Shown here: in pieces, positions 1 to 14,114 of the stretch
How the letters are laid out: every line of letters starts with the position of its first letter
How positions within the stretch are numbered: position 1 is the first letter of the stretch
Assembly (NCBI GenBank): GCA_003344405.1
Contig: NOWV01000035.1
Coordinates: 62,001 to 126,000 of the forward strand
Length of the DNA stretch: 64,000 nt
Source: Trichoplax sp. H2
Taxonomy: Eukaryota > Placozoa > Uniplacotomia > Trichoplacea
Direction: 5' to 3'
Translations under genes and position numbers: made by a program
The notes under the pieces: model-generated
Told to the model about the DNA's origin: nothing
Seen by the model: the letters and a program-made list of their open reading frames with translations, nothing else
Databases searched by the model: none

Positions 1-668
1 AATAGGCTTCAAGGATAAAACTAATACCGTGATGAGCTAATTTAGCTATAATATTATGATTTTCTGGTATAGCGTTGGTATAAATGCCGTCAACTAGGTT
101 CCGGTTATTGTTAAAAGTCCGCTAAGAACAGTCCATTTAATTCCAGTAATACTTTTCATCGATAATGTCGATAGTGGTGTTCATATAAAAATGATATATT
201 ACTGCATCGATAGTAATATGTATACTCGTTTATATATATATACTGTATAAGGAAAATGCGTGATGTACTGTAATATGTACTGTTAGTACAAGGTGAACGT
301 AAAAGAGCTTAACAAAAGAAATAACTTAAATATAAATAAAATCTCACAGTGTAAGAGTCTGAAACATTACACTGCCGCCTATCAAAATACCCTTATCTTT
401 CATATTCCCATACGAATTAACATCGAATAGATTAAGTATGGTATATGACAGTCTATACTATAAGTGTATCCAAGCTGAAAAGCATAACAACGAGAATTCT
501 AGTCTATATGCAGATTATACCTCTAGGTACAACCAAACACTAATAAAACGCAGTTGAGTAAACTCTTACCAATAATTTATTTACAGTTAATAAAACGAAA
601 TAAAATAAACGTTCAATATCGTACTATACATAATTCCGTTACTCCTTCTTAAATTGTAAGTTTAAAAA
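1..668. other. Sequence downstream of HEATR1, no gene seen
   Basis: AT-rich stretch beyond the HEATR1 stop codon. It includes a short TA run near 232-245. No coding segment, RNA gene or repeat could be supported in it. It should contain the HEATR1 3' untranslated region, but no polyadenylation site can be fixed with confidence. Confidence 0.6.
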
Positions 669-3600
669 TTAAAAAAATTTCTCAACAGACTCTCCAGTAA
701 TATTCTCAATAACTGCTACAACTTCTTGACATTCTTTCTCAACTTCAACTGACTCATCTAAGTATTGAATGATATAGAAATTTAGAAATTTAAGACTTTA
801 TGTATTTCTTACATTAGTAATAATGGGTATTTTGAAAATATTAGCCATTACCTTCCATAAGTTCAGCTAAGAACGGAATGGTTTCAGGAAGTAACAAAAT
901 AAAATTTTCCCCTAATCGGCGATACAGTTCACCAATTATTTTAACGCTGGCGAAGCGTACCTATAAATAGAATACAGTAATTGGATACAAACTTAAATAC
1001 TTTAAAACTGAGAAACAATCAAAGAATCAATAAAGCTAACCTGTGGTGATTTATGTCTAGTTTTCAGGCAAATTTGATAGTGTAAAGGTTTCCATAACGC
1101 ATCATTTTCAATAACGACAGCAAATTCAACTATGCATGGTAAAAGATGTTGTAGTACACGCTCTTCATAATTCGCTGCTCCGTCAATTTGATTGTCAATC
1201 TGTATCAATATAGCCGTTTATACAGTTATTATTGAGATATTAAATATCATTATAACAAGTCTAATGATGAGATACCTGATCAACTAAAGGCTGCATTAAA
1301 AGATCAAATTTCTCCTGATCAAAAAACTTTTGACGATCATATAAAAAACATTTATAAAGACAATCTAAAATCAATTCTGTAAGTAGGGACGATTTTTCTT
1401 CTGCAATTGATGCATCGCTTTCGTTGTTGCTAAAAAATTTCCCTAATATACGCGTATAATTAATACATAAATTCTGAGTTGCTTTCCAGAAGTAACTGGC
1501 CAAAGTAGCAATTTGAATTATTATCATATACAAAGACTTAAGTACCTCCTTTGCTGGCGTTATTGGCATCTAATAATTTAGCACTATAAGTTACCAAATC
1601 GCTCGCAAAAATGAGGAAGAGACCTTTTAGTGTATCAGCAATTCTAATCCGTAAAATCACAAAATTAGGCAAATAGGTCATAACATCCGGATTACGTACC
1701 TACAATATTATTCTGAACTAACTAACCTGTTTGTAGCGCGAAAAAAAACAATATTTCTTTCTTTAGGAACATCACCTACGGTCGCCCAATCAAATACCTG
1801 TCAAAAGATGACCAAATATTAGCTATAAAACGACTTAGCAATACAACCACAGAAAGATATATACGTTAATATTCCAAAGCAAAATTACTAACAAATATTA
1901 GCATAGATATTCACTAATTCTACTGTAAGAGTAAGGAAATCGTTGTTTCATTGATTGCAATACCCTCAAAGATACTGTAATGAGGGCAGATTATTGTATC
2001 TAAACATATGCTGAATCACCTCAGTGATATAATCTTGCGTCATGTATGTTTTACTTTATGAATCAATACATGTAAAAATTTGTATCTTATATTGATAACC
2101 TCAAGTTAAAATTTCAAAAAAGCGAATTAATAAAACAGCTAGTTATCTTTCCAGACGAACCTTCCTAAATGCTGGCCAAAATGTTTTTTCAGACAGTCTA
2201 ACGACTAAAGCTAAAAAGGCTTCAATAATGGCATTTTCTGATACATCCAATGAAACCGAACAGATCTGTAAAAAATTAAGTAATTAGTTACATTTTCGAC
2301 TGCTTTATAAATACTAGCGTTTAAGGCAAGATAAGTAACCTTTGCTTGGGTCGTAATTCTATAGTCAAATGCTTCCATAAAGATATTAATCAATTTTGGT
2401 TGCATAGACTTTATATCCACGCTAGGCATTTTCGAAATGCTTATCTTAACGACGCTCATAAGCATTGCAATTCTGTTGGTATCGACTTCGAGCCACTAGT
2501 ACAGAATAGATTTTATTCAAATTTATCATCGCTTCCCGTACAAAAATTACTACATTTTGTAAGCTTCAAAACTTACATCATCTTCAAGCATAATTTCTTT
2601 ATAACTCTGGCCGATTGCCGGTAATAAAATATGTGGTAATAATGAAGCCGTGTCTTCTCTAAAGAATCATTAAATTAATCAACATGTACAGTATGATTAA
2701 TATTAGTAACATTAAGACGGTGAAAATATGTAACATAACTTAATTTGAAAACTGATATTACCTTAATCCATCAAGTTCATTTACCAACTCGGATGTTTGC
2801 GAAGATTTTTTTGCATTTAAATCAATCAAAGTTCCAGAAATATAACTACGAGTAAACTTAAGTAATAAAATCACACGCGTAAGCACAATCATCGATAGAT
2901 ATAGCATAAAAATTTAGATCGCAATACCTCTTTCAACAACTCAGTTAGATAAGGGCTAACAAAGTGAGGAAGACAGCTAATAATTCGATGGGCAAATTTT
3001 ACCGCTGCCGTAACTAAAACTTCCAATTTCCTAGAAAAGAACTCAAATCAGCTACTTGACGATAAATATTAATTCAAGTTTTTGGCATTGCACTCACTTA
3101 GAAGGCTGATCTCCTTGACTTTCGTCTCTAATCAATTTAAATATTTTCATTATCTGCGGCATTAATTGTGGCAAGAACGCGATCATATGAGCACCAATTC
3201 CTCTACAGATTTCACTTAGGCAAAAAAGAGCAGCTGCTAAAACCTATCAAATTAAAATTATTAAAGAATTCAGGACTTAATAGTATGGAGGTCACATAGC
3301 ATACACTTCTACAAACACACAGTTAAAACGGTATAGTATAATTCAGATATAAAGTAATTTACCGGCATCGACAAACTTGGTTCAGTCAAAACTTTAAGAC
3401 ATCCTTTAATAACCTGAGTATGGAAACAGAATATACACAAGCATTAATATTAACGCTTATATTTCTAATGTTAGAATTCTAAAATTAATTAAAAATAGTA
3501 GATCACTAACATGAGTAAACAATGGAGGATCTTCAGGAGCTAAATAAGAGGAAATTGACGAAATGCAGTATAAAGCTTTTTCTTTAATGTATAGTTGATC

Positions 3601-6600
3601 CTTTGAGCCAATTACGATTTCTAAAAGCTGATCTACTAAACCGATTACTTGCGTTTTCTGAAATAGTACATAAATAAAGCTTGATCATCATATTACAATG
3701 CAAATCTGTCATAATTGCACAAAATAAAGATAATTACATATAGATATGAGATCGTTTGATCTGACTTACCAATTCTAATATTGTGCGTAGATCAACATGA
3801 ACAAGCTTACTGCCCAATAAATCGAATGATTTGCGACAAGTGACGATATTGTCACTTTTTAACAATGATGAAATGACAGGAATAAAGGCATGCAAAGGTA
3901 ATAATCCATTAACCTTTATTAATAACGAATAAAAACTCATCTTTAATACTTCTACCTAATTATTTTAGGGTAAAAATACTGCAATCATACTTTATCCACA
4001 ATAACATTAAAACGGTTATTTAAGGCGTTCCAGTAGCGACCGATAGATTCAACCCGATGTAACTCTGCTAGTTTCGATATTTTCGTGATATATCTCAGCG
4101 ATTCTTCTAATAGCCTTGAAATTAAATATCAGTTATAACTTAGTGATATCACACGAGATGACTAATATCATCGTGAAAGTACGTAGAAGCTACAAAGTAA
4201 CGCATACTCGATAAACTTCTTTTCAAGTTGACGAGTCTTGTCATTCTTAAGATCGCTGACCTGAAATAAATTTAAAGGAATCGATCATACGCAGAATAAA
4301 GATCACGAGAAGTTTACATATAGAATAAAATACTAAGCAAACGTGTAAATCGTACACACACAGTCTCTCTCTATATATATATTTAAGTACATACTGCTTC
4401 AGTGTATTTACTGTCATCCATTAAGTTCACAATTAATCCAGCAACAGTATAACGATATCTCCTTAATTGTTTGGATGTATGAGTTTCGACGTCAAAAATT
4501 TGTAATATCTGCAGGGTTTCTGGGGATTTTCTAGATCGACCTGTCACTGGTTTCGAATCTAAAAAATGAATTGTAACCTTTAAAGCTTCGGCGCATATTT
4601 ATTAGTGAACAATCATATCATCGTTAAACAATATACAAATGGACAATTTACCCCGTTGATCATCAGAAAGATTTGAAATATATTTCACGCAATCAATGAT
4701 AGCATCGAGTTGAGTAACAACGTCGAATTTTTGATATAAAGGTAAGCAAAAATCTATCTTGTTGTCCCTGTTAACCTGAAATTAAAACCAATTTTGTCAA
4801 TCATATAACGAGCATAATTCCAAATCTTATAATGCATAGACTACATACTTGCGCTGTTGTATCCTCATCCACATTACTAATTTCAGATTCCACTAACATC
4901 AACAAAGTAGTACTAAGAGATCGGCAAGAACCAGATTTCCGTAATAAATGTTCAAATAATGGTACACGACGATGACTAGGTATGTGAGCCCAGGCGTCAA
5001 CAAATACCTGTATAACTCTCGTAATAACATCTCCAACCGATGTCATTACGCCTTTTCCTGAATTAATTTCAATTTTCATTTGACTTTCCAGAGTATTGGA
5101 CTATAGATTAATGGATAAATTGAAAGTAAAAAAAGAGACAGAACAGATCTAGAACTGTAATCGTAATAAACCTTTAGTTTTAGGCGTAATACCTATTAAT
5201 TTATTGACTACGAGCCATATATAAGGTTACATACCTCAAGTAATGGAGGAATAATGGCATCAATTGTTTGATTTATAATTTGAAAATTGTAAGCGCTATC
5301 GTGCTTCATAATATTAGCTCCCATGAACGTAAATACCGACATAACGTTATGAAATAGTAAGTCCTATAGCAAAAGTTAGATTTTTAAGTAAAGCAAATGG
5401 TTTAATAATCAATAACAATTATGTTCATAAATTAGAGCGCAGCTTACAGGGAAAATATTTGCTATTAGATTAAGAGCCAATAGTGCTTGTTGATGCGTCT
5501 GAGGATTATCTGATTTCCGTATACAATTGACAACTTGTTCGACGTCAAAATATTCTTCCAGTAGTATATCTACATAATAGATATTGACGTTAAAGTTCAA
5601 TAATATCAAGATAGATCGTTTCGAAAATTTTGATGTGAGTATTAGTTCTACCTTTATGTACTATTTTACAAGTCCATATTATATTAGATAATAGTAATTG
5701 TTTTCCATATTCGATATCAGAATCATCTAGTTCCATACATCTGATCGTCAAGTAATTTAAAACAGTACCGCAAGATTAAAAGATGTGGTTACAAGAGTAT
5801 TATCTTAAAATGAGAGGAATCCATTATAAATTTTCAAGTTACTTAGATAAAAGGCCAAAAAATATTGGTAGAAGTTCTTGAGCGTTGATGACATTTTCCT
5901 TTGACTGCAGGCTTTCAAGTAAAAGAATTAATCTTCGCCAATCTTCAGAACTGCTCGTTGTTGTATTAACTACTTTTCTGTTTAATACGAAAGATGAAGA
6001 AAATTCCAAACATGTTACATAAAACTAATTCTAGAAAGAAAATTTTTAACAGAAGTCGCTAACATTTGTTTTCTAGGACGTTTTGAAGTCTGATCTTTAA
6101 TTGAAGTAAAGTTAAGCGTTGTAAATTCCGTATTGTACTGACCAGCAGTTAATGGTATCTATTTATTTAATCGGTAAAATAAGGGAAACATGTCAGTAAA
6201 AAATTCTTGTATTATTTTTAAAGAATTGCTTTAAATGCTATTTCTTACCTTAGAAAGTGTTAGAGGTATAGTAGACGATCGTTCTACAGCCGATGCAATT
6301 AATAACTGATCACATAAGTAACTAAAAATCTTTTGTTGAATCTTTTCATCTTTGATGGCAGCGAAGAAATCAGGCGTCACCTAAGTATAGAAGTGATGTA
6401 CGTAAATTATTTACTGTTCATTAAGTTAATTTAGCTGCATGAGTATCAAATTATCTCTTATTTAATTATCTATAAATTCACAGACCTGTGTAAGGCTCAG
6501 CGTTTGTGGTGATTGATGAGCCAGATATGGTATATCATTCGGAATAGATAAAGCAGTCATAAAACTATTCAGTAATAATGGTTCCGTAGCTAGATTTTTC

Positions 6601-9600
6601 GCTACATCTTTCGTAAAACAATTTAAAAAATTTTGCAGACACAAGGCATCTTCTTGACGTAAGTCTATACAGACACGAAACAAATAATAGTGAAATCTGA
6701 TCAATGATTAATGGACTAGGAAGTTTATCTGTCCTATTACGTTATTATGGCAACACTTCATACCGAAAATCTGCTCCGATCGGACGATGTCCAATAGCCT
6801 CATAAAAAATTCCATACCAAACTTTAATTTGAGCTAAATTACCAAAGTAATTGTATCAGTAATTGTAAAACCTACACATAAAATCTGCACAATCGTAAAT
6901 ACCGTATTATTGACTTGTTGTAACGACGTTAAAACATTATATCTGATAATGGGAGGCGTTTGAAGGTTTGTTACATGTTCCATAATACAATTAAAATTTG
7001 CTTCTATGGCACTTTCTTTAGCTCTTTTTAATATAGCTGCTTTGCTTCTACTTGATTTCTTCTCTTTGCTTTTAACATCAGCTGTTAATTTGTCGAAATG
7101 AGACGCAAATACTTTAGAAATCTGCTCCCTGTCAGCCACAATAGTTTCAGAAGCTTGACAAATGGTTGATGATATATTAGCGAAAGCAAATGCCATCACG
7201 CTTGAATCAATAGCATGTATTCGATCGATACATGTTTTCAAGAATATTACAGCTGCTTTACGAACGCAAGGATTTTCACTATTGATAGGGACTAATAAAG
7301 ATGGTACCACTAAAATAAAATAAGTATAATGCATAAAAAAATTACATCTCACACCGCATGATACGATTAACAGTAAATTAAAATAACAGTATCATGCCGA
7401 AATCAGTCAGACCGACAATGACGATCAATCAAAATACCCAGCAATAAATGCTATACTTACAAGGACAACTGCTATTCATAAGATCCTTTAATATCTTGTC
7501 GGTAGCACCTTGTATAAGTGCAGTTGCTAGATTCAAACTGTAGCATTGCAATATTGGCGAAGAGTTCAAGAAATTACTGCGATCTTTGTTTGATAATTCC
7601 TGTTTACAATAGTTTAACGACCATATATGGCTCAAGAATTGAATAGCCAGTCTACTCTGTGAATTCCGTTGCTGTAAAATGTGACAAACGTAATAAAACC
7701 GTAGCTCAAAAAAAGGTTCAATTAATAGTCGATCAATTCAAGTTTTAATTAAATACGTATATTTGCTTACCATTAATAATTCCTTGGTTAAATACCGAAA
7801 ATATAATTGATACTTCAGCTTAAATAAAATTCCTGACCCATAAGCAATTAAATCAACCAACTTGATTTTTGCCTATTAATTATGAAGATACAATGACAAC
7901 ACTTATAACAACCTGTACATCACATGATCTGATCGTATATCTGCAGATACACGGGCTATCTTTTAGTTATTTATTTGTGGCTAATAGTAAACTACCTACG
8001 AATTCTAGATAATTTAGTTAAGCAAGCATTAAAGTTAGTAGTACCTGATATTCATCAGTCCACTTCCACCAATCTTTAAAATATATTAAAAGATACCAAA
8101 CATTAAACAAAGCATATAACAAGTAAGATAACGCTAAAGAAATACTAACCGACTTCCGCATTTTGCGAAGGCAATACACCTAATAAAGCTTTCAGAAACC
8201 TTAGTAGAAACATAGATTTGCTCTTTTTGTAGCGTTTGCTATCACATTTCCGAATCATGATGGGGATTGTATTAAAAAAACTTGTCACAATTGCATCGTC
8301 ATTATTTTCAATTCCGTCGCCAGTATCAAATTCAACCTGCAATTAGTTAGTATCAATGGAACTAAATTCAAAATACTTTTAAGTGCAAATATGTGTAGAG
8401 AGCAAGTAAATAAAAATTCAATGCATTACCTGCAACTGATGCCCACGATGGCTAGCCAACAAACGAAGATCTTCATAAAGGTATAATATGAGACAGTTTA
8501 TAGATGCTGAGTTCAACTGCTTTTGTTGAATACTCCAATGTTTAACCCATTGATAACATACGCAGTAAATAAAGGAGTTAAAGACATCTCGCTGAGTATC
8601 AGATCGAAATTTTTGGCTTTGGTTTCTACAGTTATCAAGCTGATATAAAAAAGGCCATGATTAATGTTCGATTTATGCTACAGTATTACTTTTACTATTC
8701 TCTATTATCATATATTAGCAAAATGGTGTACTATACAGCTAATACAAGCTTGAAAACTTCTACTCAACGGATATCTTAATAATTTTTAAGCCAGTATTTT
8801 TTAACTTACAAAATTTTGTACATTGTCTTGTGTTAGATTGCTGGTAAGCCATTTGCATATAGCATTATTTACTTTAGCCACTTTACTACCTTGATCAGCT
8901 GCCAAAGCTTCTTTCACGGCTGTAAGTTAGCCAGGGAGGCAAATAAATAATCAATTATAGATTACCTTCGTGCCACTGTGTACATCCAACTAGATATTAA
9001 ATTATAACAGATCTATATCTAACTTACTTTTATTTGAGATCAAGCTCTTAATATCATGTAACAACGGATGCTTTGACACCAATAAAGATTTTGCCAACTT
9101 TTGTATTAGTTTACTAGAAAAAGCTTTTCTTTTAGGCAACCATATAAGGTGAGGTATTATAGCCACAAAAATAGTATCAAAGTCTTTCAAATCTTCAAGA
9201 AACCATCGATCCAGCATAATCGTTAGAATATTTTGAAGAACTTCCTGACTATTAAATACAAACATAATAATATTTTGTAAATGACTATAGCGAACTCCTT
9301 GATAACTATACTCTGATGATTGTAATTAATTGCATGATCCTAAGGTTGGCATTATCGCAGAATATGAAACAAACGAAAAATGATTTATTTATAAAAGCAA
9401 TGTTTGAAGTACCTTAATAGATTTTCGTCTAGAAATAATTCATTGCATTTATTAATAAGCATTTCACTTAAATGTTGCATATCAAAAATCTGAGTCAAAT
9501 TCTGAAATAAAGTCATGATAAGACGAGTAACTTGGCAAAATGAATTCCACAAAGAGATTGTAGAGATATTTCAAATAAAATCTATTTACTTGTCCAATAT

Positions 9601-12406
9601 TTAAGACACTAGAAACGACAGTGTAGTCATCGTCCTGCCATCGATTAATAAGGGCCTCATAATAGAATTGCTTGTTGTCAGTATCCACCTTCAAAGAAAA
9701 GTACATTCAAGTTAATGTGTACATAGTTAAAATCTAGATATAAACCACTAGGTAATAAGATTATACCGGCTAGAAAATATTTTACTGATAATAGCAATAG
9801 TGAAATCCAAGTTATTTTACCTTTTGGGTTAACAAGTTTTGTTGAATATGCCTGACGGCTAAGCTACGAATTTTCGCTTCAGGATGATATAAGCTAACAA
9901 TTAATGGACGATCATCACATTCTGGTATCACCTATTAGGCAAAGAAGATACTTATAAGATATCAAGATAAATATCATGGAAAATAATGAGATTGTTCTAT
10001 TGTCGGCATAATTATAGATGATATTAGTTTATCTACTATTAACCTTATATTTGGATATAGCTGTTGCAAGGTAAACCATTTCTTCTATCCATAGAATGGA
10101 ATTTCGACCTGACAATGGGTCAATATCATTACTGTCATTTTTGCTTTGTGTCTGGTCTATGAAATCCTTGATACCGTCATCAATTACGCTTGGATATCTA
10201 GAGTTATTATAATATAATTGTAAGTTTTCATCCATGTTTCAATCAATCGCAAAGTTATAATTATGTAAATAACGTTTTCAGTTACTAAGGTTATTAATGT
10301 TATTTGCACTAAATCATTACAGCTGGTATCATACATGTTTGTTTTAAAATCTTATACATTACCTTGAGTTAATAGATTTTAAAATAAGAGCAACCGTTTC
10401 CTTTAACACATTAATTTCATCATCGTCTGTTAGGATATGTCTTTGATGACAATACAATTTCAATAGTTTGCTAAAGGTGGAAATTTCATCATTAGAGCTA
10501 ATAAAATGCTAGCTATTTAATTGCTTCGATAAATAGGTTTCATATTAAAATGAGTAGAGTTCATCTGAATTACAATAAAATATAATCTAATTTTTGAAAA
10601 ACAGCAGTGAAAGATTTACTTGGTAATTTTTCGGATCCAATTATCCTGAAATTGAATATCTTGGAATAATTGTTGTAATATGGTGACGTAAGCATTTATT
10701 GTGATATTGTTACTGCGTTGTAGTTCTTTATCTGGAGTATCATCATCATCATCATCATCGTCTTTATCATGAATAGAATGCGAAGAAACGCAATAAGCAA
10801 TTAAACGATCGATCATCGGCGCGAGCAGAGGCATAATATTGTGAGCTGTCGATAAGGCTTGCAATGATGTAACAATTTCAGGCGCAGAAGTTAATGCATT
10901 AAATGCTCTATAAGATCAACAGATGCAATTTAGAATAAACTATTAATTAGAATAGATGTATTTCTCTATTTCGTTAAGAGCAACAAGTATTGTTTATCAT
11001 TACCTCCAGCTTAATGTTTGGACATTTTGACTTTGACAAATGCACGTGATGCATGCAATAGCTTCAACTTGCAACGATGGAGATAGATGCTAATGGAAGA
11101 TAGATATAACCAGATAAGAAACATTTCCCTTGAATTAATTACCATTATTTTGCATAAGAGAAACATTGTAAAAATGATTCATTATTAAGCAATGACTAGC
11201 GCCAATGAAATTACGTATGAAGGAATAAATTTAATTTTAACTCTCTCCGCTGTCTATCGTAAACGTATAATTATAATGGACCACTTTGTTGGAGTTGGTA
11301 TCATAAATTTAATAATAAACATTATCGCACTAGAAGTTATGACAGGCTATCTAAAGTACTGTACGTAGTAATCGATCAGTCAATATCAGACACTAAGCTG
11401 CAATACTCGTATTGCACTATCGGATCAAGTTATCATGGTGATATTCTATAAATACGAGTCAGCATGTCATGCGTATAACATCGATTCATTTTGATCCTAG
11501 CCTGGAATAAGAATGTTAATATCGTACCTTGGTTACACAATCAATAAGCATAGTACAAAACTTGTTTTCAAAGGTCATTTTCATCATCATTTGCGTTATG
11601 ATTATGTAGGTGCCAGCAATGGATTCATTATGTTTTGACTTGAGGCCTTTAATCAGGTACGGTGTTAAGGTAATCATAAATTGTTCATTCATTTTATCAG
11701 AATGGCTAGAATCTAGTAGGCCAACTATAGTTGAGGTATAGAAATTAACGACTACAGTTGAACTTGCATTGATATTATACTTGAGTGAATCTTGAAGGTT
11801 ACGACATATTAACGTCAAGATGGATAAATCGCTTAAGCAACGTTGTTGCAATATAATGGAGGATAGAGGTACACCTTGAGCACGATTATTTTTCAACCAA
11901 TTCCATCGTGAACGATCATGAGCAATAGGTAGAACTTGTAGAACACGTACAAATTGTTGAGTTTGATGGTAAGGTAGGATGCAAACCATGACATCATCAG
12001 TATTAAATTGATGTATAGAATAGCGACGAATCAGCCATTCCATGCATTTCATAGCAGCTTGTAGCATGAAATAGGGGCATAATCTTAACAAGAAAGAACG
12101 AATGCGTTGGCTAATTGCCTCATTTTCATCTTGTGTTAATTGAGAACGATAAACACTTTGACTATCGATATGGAAAAGATCATTAGCAAATTCTTCAAAA
12201 TTTCTCTTATTAGCATTGATTAAACCTTGTAAGCCATTGACACCCAAAGCAAATATAGTTTCATCGTCGAAATCTGCAGCTTCTTTAAATTGAAAGAGGA
12301 CTGATACTTTCTTGCGTACATCAAAATTTTCATATTCTACAACTTGTTGTGATTTTAAGCGTTGCAACTGCTTCACAAGTGCAGTATTGGAGTTGCGTGC
12401 AGCCAT
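669..12406 (-). CDS. HEATR1: HEATR1/UTP10 homologue, U3 snoRNP-associated HEAT-repeat protein (spliced)
   Basis: Large nucleolar HEAT-repeat scaffold of the small-subunit processome (t-UTP complex), needed for rRNA transcription and 18S pre-rRNA processing. The first exon (12406 to about 11520) starts MAARNSNTALVKQLQRLKS and carries the family N-terminus, including LCPYFMLQAAMKCMEWLIRR and ILPYHQTQQFVRVLQVLPIA. Many exons of roughly 100-500 bp follow. Diagnostic C-terminal pieces are VIQVFVDAWAHIPSHRRVPL near 5000, FIPVISSLLKSDN near 3850, ILDCLYKCFLYDRQKFFDQE near 1350 and DALWKPLHYQICLKTRHKSP near 1080. The last exon ends ENITGESVEKFF, stop at 671-669. These line up in order with animal HEATR1 (about 2,100 residues). 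An acidic poly-Asp tract lies in the exon at 10616-10864. The first ATG is chosen because the human-like N-terminus begins there. Exact splice junctions were not all traced. Confidence 0.95.
10738..10762 (-). repeat. Trinucleotide (ATC/GAT) microsatellite inside a HEATR1 exon
   Basis: A run of about seven ATC triplets on the plus strand reads as GAT codons on the coding strand and encodes eight consecutive aspartates (motif HDKDDDDDDDDTPDKE). It keeps frame. Acidic runs are common in nucleolar proteins, and the pure triplet makes its length likely to vary between individuals. Confidence 0.85.
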
Positions 12407-14114
12407 ATTGCACTAAAAATTAGAGTAATGGATGCTCTTAAGCTCTTTAAATTGGCCAAGATTTGCAGCTTTCAGTGGCCAACGAATGAAACAACTGGCT
12501 GGACCTGCAGCGAGGTATCATGCATGATCTTAGGCAAGTGTTTGATGCAGCGATAATCGCTTATAGTAAAGTATACAAGATACCGTAAAATGAATGATTA
12601 TTATATCGCACTGCACGACTGATGCAGGTCACCTAGTCAAGCACACGTGCGCAACGCTGATGAAGTACAGTACTGTACAGTACAGTACAGTACATTGACT
12701 GTAATATGAAGACTGTACAGTACTGTACTGTACACTGTACACTGTACACTGTACAGTACGTACAGTACAGTTGCAGAGCGGCTTAGTGACAACTCAGGTC
12801 TACTGACAAGTGAAGCTAGGGAACGGGTCAAAGTCACATGTCGCGATCCGGCCCGTACCGGTACAGACCCTACAGTACCGCATATCTACATATTGGACCA
12901 TCATGGCTAACTAAATCACCGGTGCTTTTTTTTGTTCCACCTACTGTACTTTAGTAGTCCATGATAGTTGTGCTATCCATCATCTCTACAGACATGGGTG
13001 CCATCAAACTTATCAATATAAAATGGATACTCATTTGTTTCCGTCAATACAAGTTCTTGCCTTTTGAGTATCCATACTTGAAGATTACGTAGGCATGAAT
13101 AGATTGCATTGTTTTGGATAAAAATTCATCAATCTTGACATCTAAAATACAATGCAACTAGTCTTTCCAAATTGAACACTATCTACTATTTGGTGGATTT
13201 GGTCAGAGCCTTATAATTCGATTCTGTATAGTACATTATTACCACTTAGTAGTTTATTGCTCAAGAATCATGGTTATGACAAGTTATAATTTCACTACTA
13301 GGGTTCTACAGTACATAGTAGTGCTGTTCATACTCACTTCGCGGTCTGAATAATACCCATACTTCGTCTTATATTTTCTTATAGGAATACAGCAGTTACT
13401 TATTGTACTTTGCAAGCTCAATATTTTGGGGAGCTTATATTTATCAGCTCTATTTAATACTTTGCATGCGCTACTTTATAATAGATATACTAAAATATAA
13501 AATTTCTTAACCTAAACGTAAAATTAATTTAGTAGGATATTAACCTGGCAGAGCTTGCAGGAAAAATCTGTTTGCATCAAAAGTCTAATATGCTAAGATA
13601 CGACAGGCAATAAATGTATCCTTGACTGAAAATGAGACTGATTTGATATTTATCTGCTCATACTTACAACAAGTGATAGACAAATATGAAACGATCCAGA
13701 TTGAAACCGGTCATAGAGCATTCCGTCTTTACAATAGACAAAATGACACTAACTACGAGATTAGACCATGTAGATACTTATATGCGTATGTAACATTATA
13801 CTACCATTTTTCATCTTTATAAAAATAAAAGATAACTCTATACGGGCAAATGATATTTTTTAGTTTTACAATCATGATTTTAATACTTTCTTTTCTAACT
13901 TCCGTAATAAGATATACAGTGCAATAGACATACAATACAATAGAATACGGGTATCATCAAACTTAATTTAAATGTACTAAAAAAATAATTTCATTATTTT
14001 GTGGATAGTAGCAAGTAACAAAGGATACCACACAAGAAATATGTACGGTATCAACAAAACCGAAGTTAAAACTTCAGTTACTTTCTTAATTTAAGATCTT
14101 CAGCTCCAGCAATT
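12407..14114. other. Intergenic region between HEATR1 start and TRAPPC13 end
   Basis: About 1.7 kb holding the HEATR1 upstream region, since HEATR1 is transcribed leftwards from 12406, and the TRAPPC13 3' flank. It contains a dense GTAC palindromic array (12660-12776), one copy of the dispersed 12-mer AGTAGTCCATGA at 12953-12964, and otherwise AT-rich sequence. A 66-codon plus-strand open frame at 13622-13822 has no recognisable motif or splice context and is not called. Confidence 0.6.
12660..12776. repeat. GTAC period-5 palindromic array upstream of HEATR1
   Basis: Tandem GTAC tetramers separated by a single A or T, for example TACAGTACTGTACAGTACAG, so the array is nearly self-complementary at every scale. 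Two blocks (about 12664-12695 and 12714-12772) are separated by a short AT-rich spacer. The same array type lies upstream of CTH/CLPP and of SREK1. Such DNA can extrude hairpins. Whether it is a promoter element or a simple satellite is not known from sequence. Confidence 0.85.

Noticed and set aside
12637-12837. Minus-strand 66-codon frame upstream of HEATR1
   Set aside because: Mostly translated GTAC array with no coding evidence.
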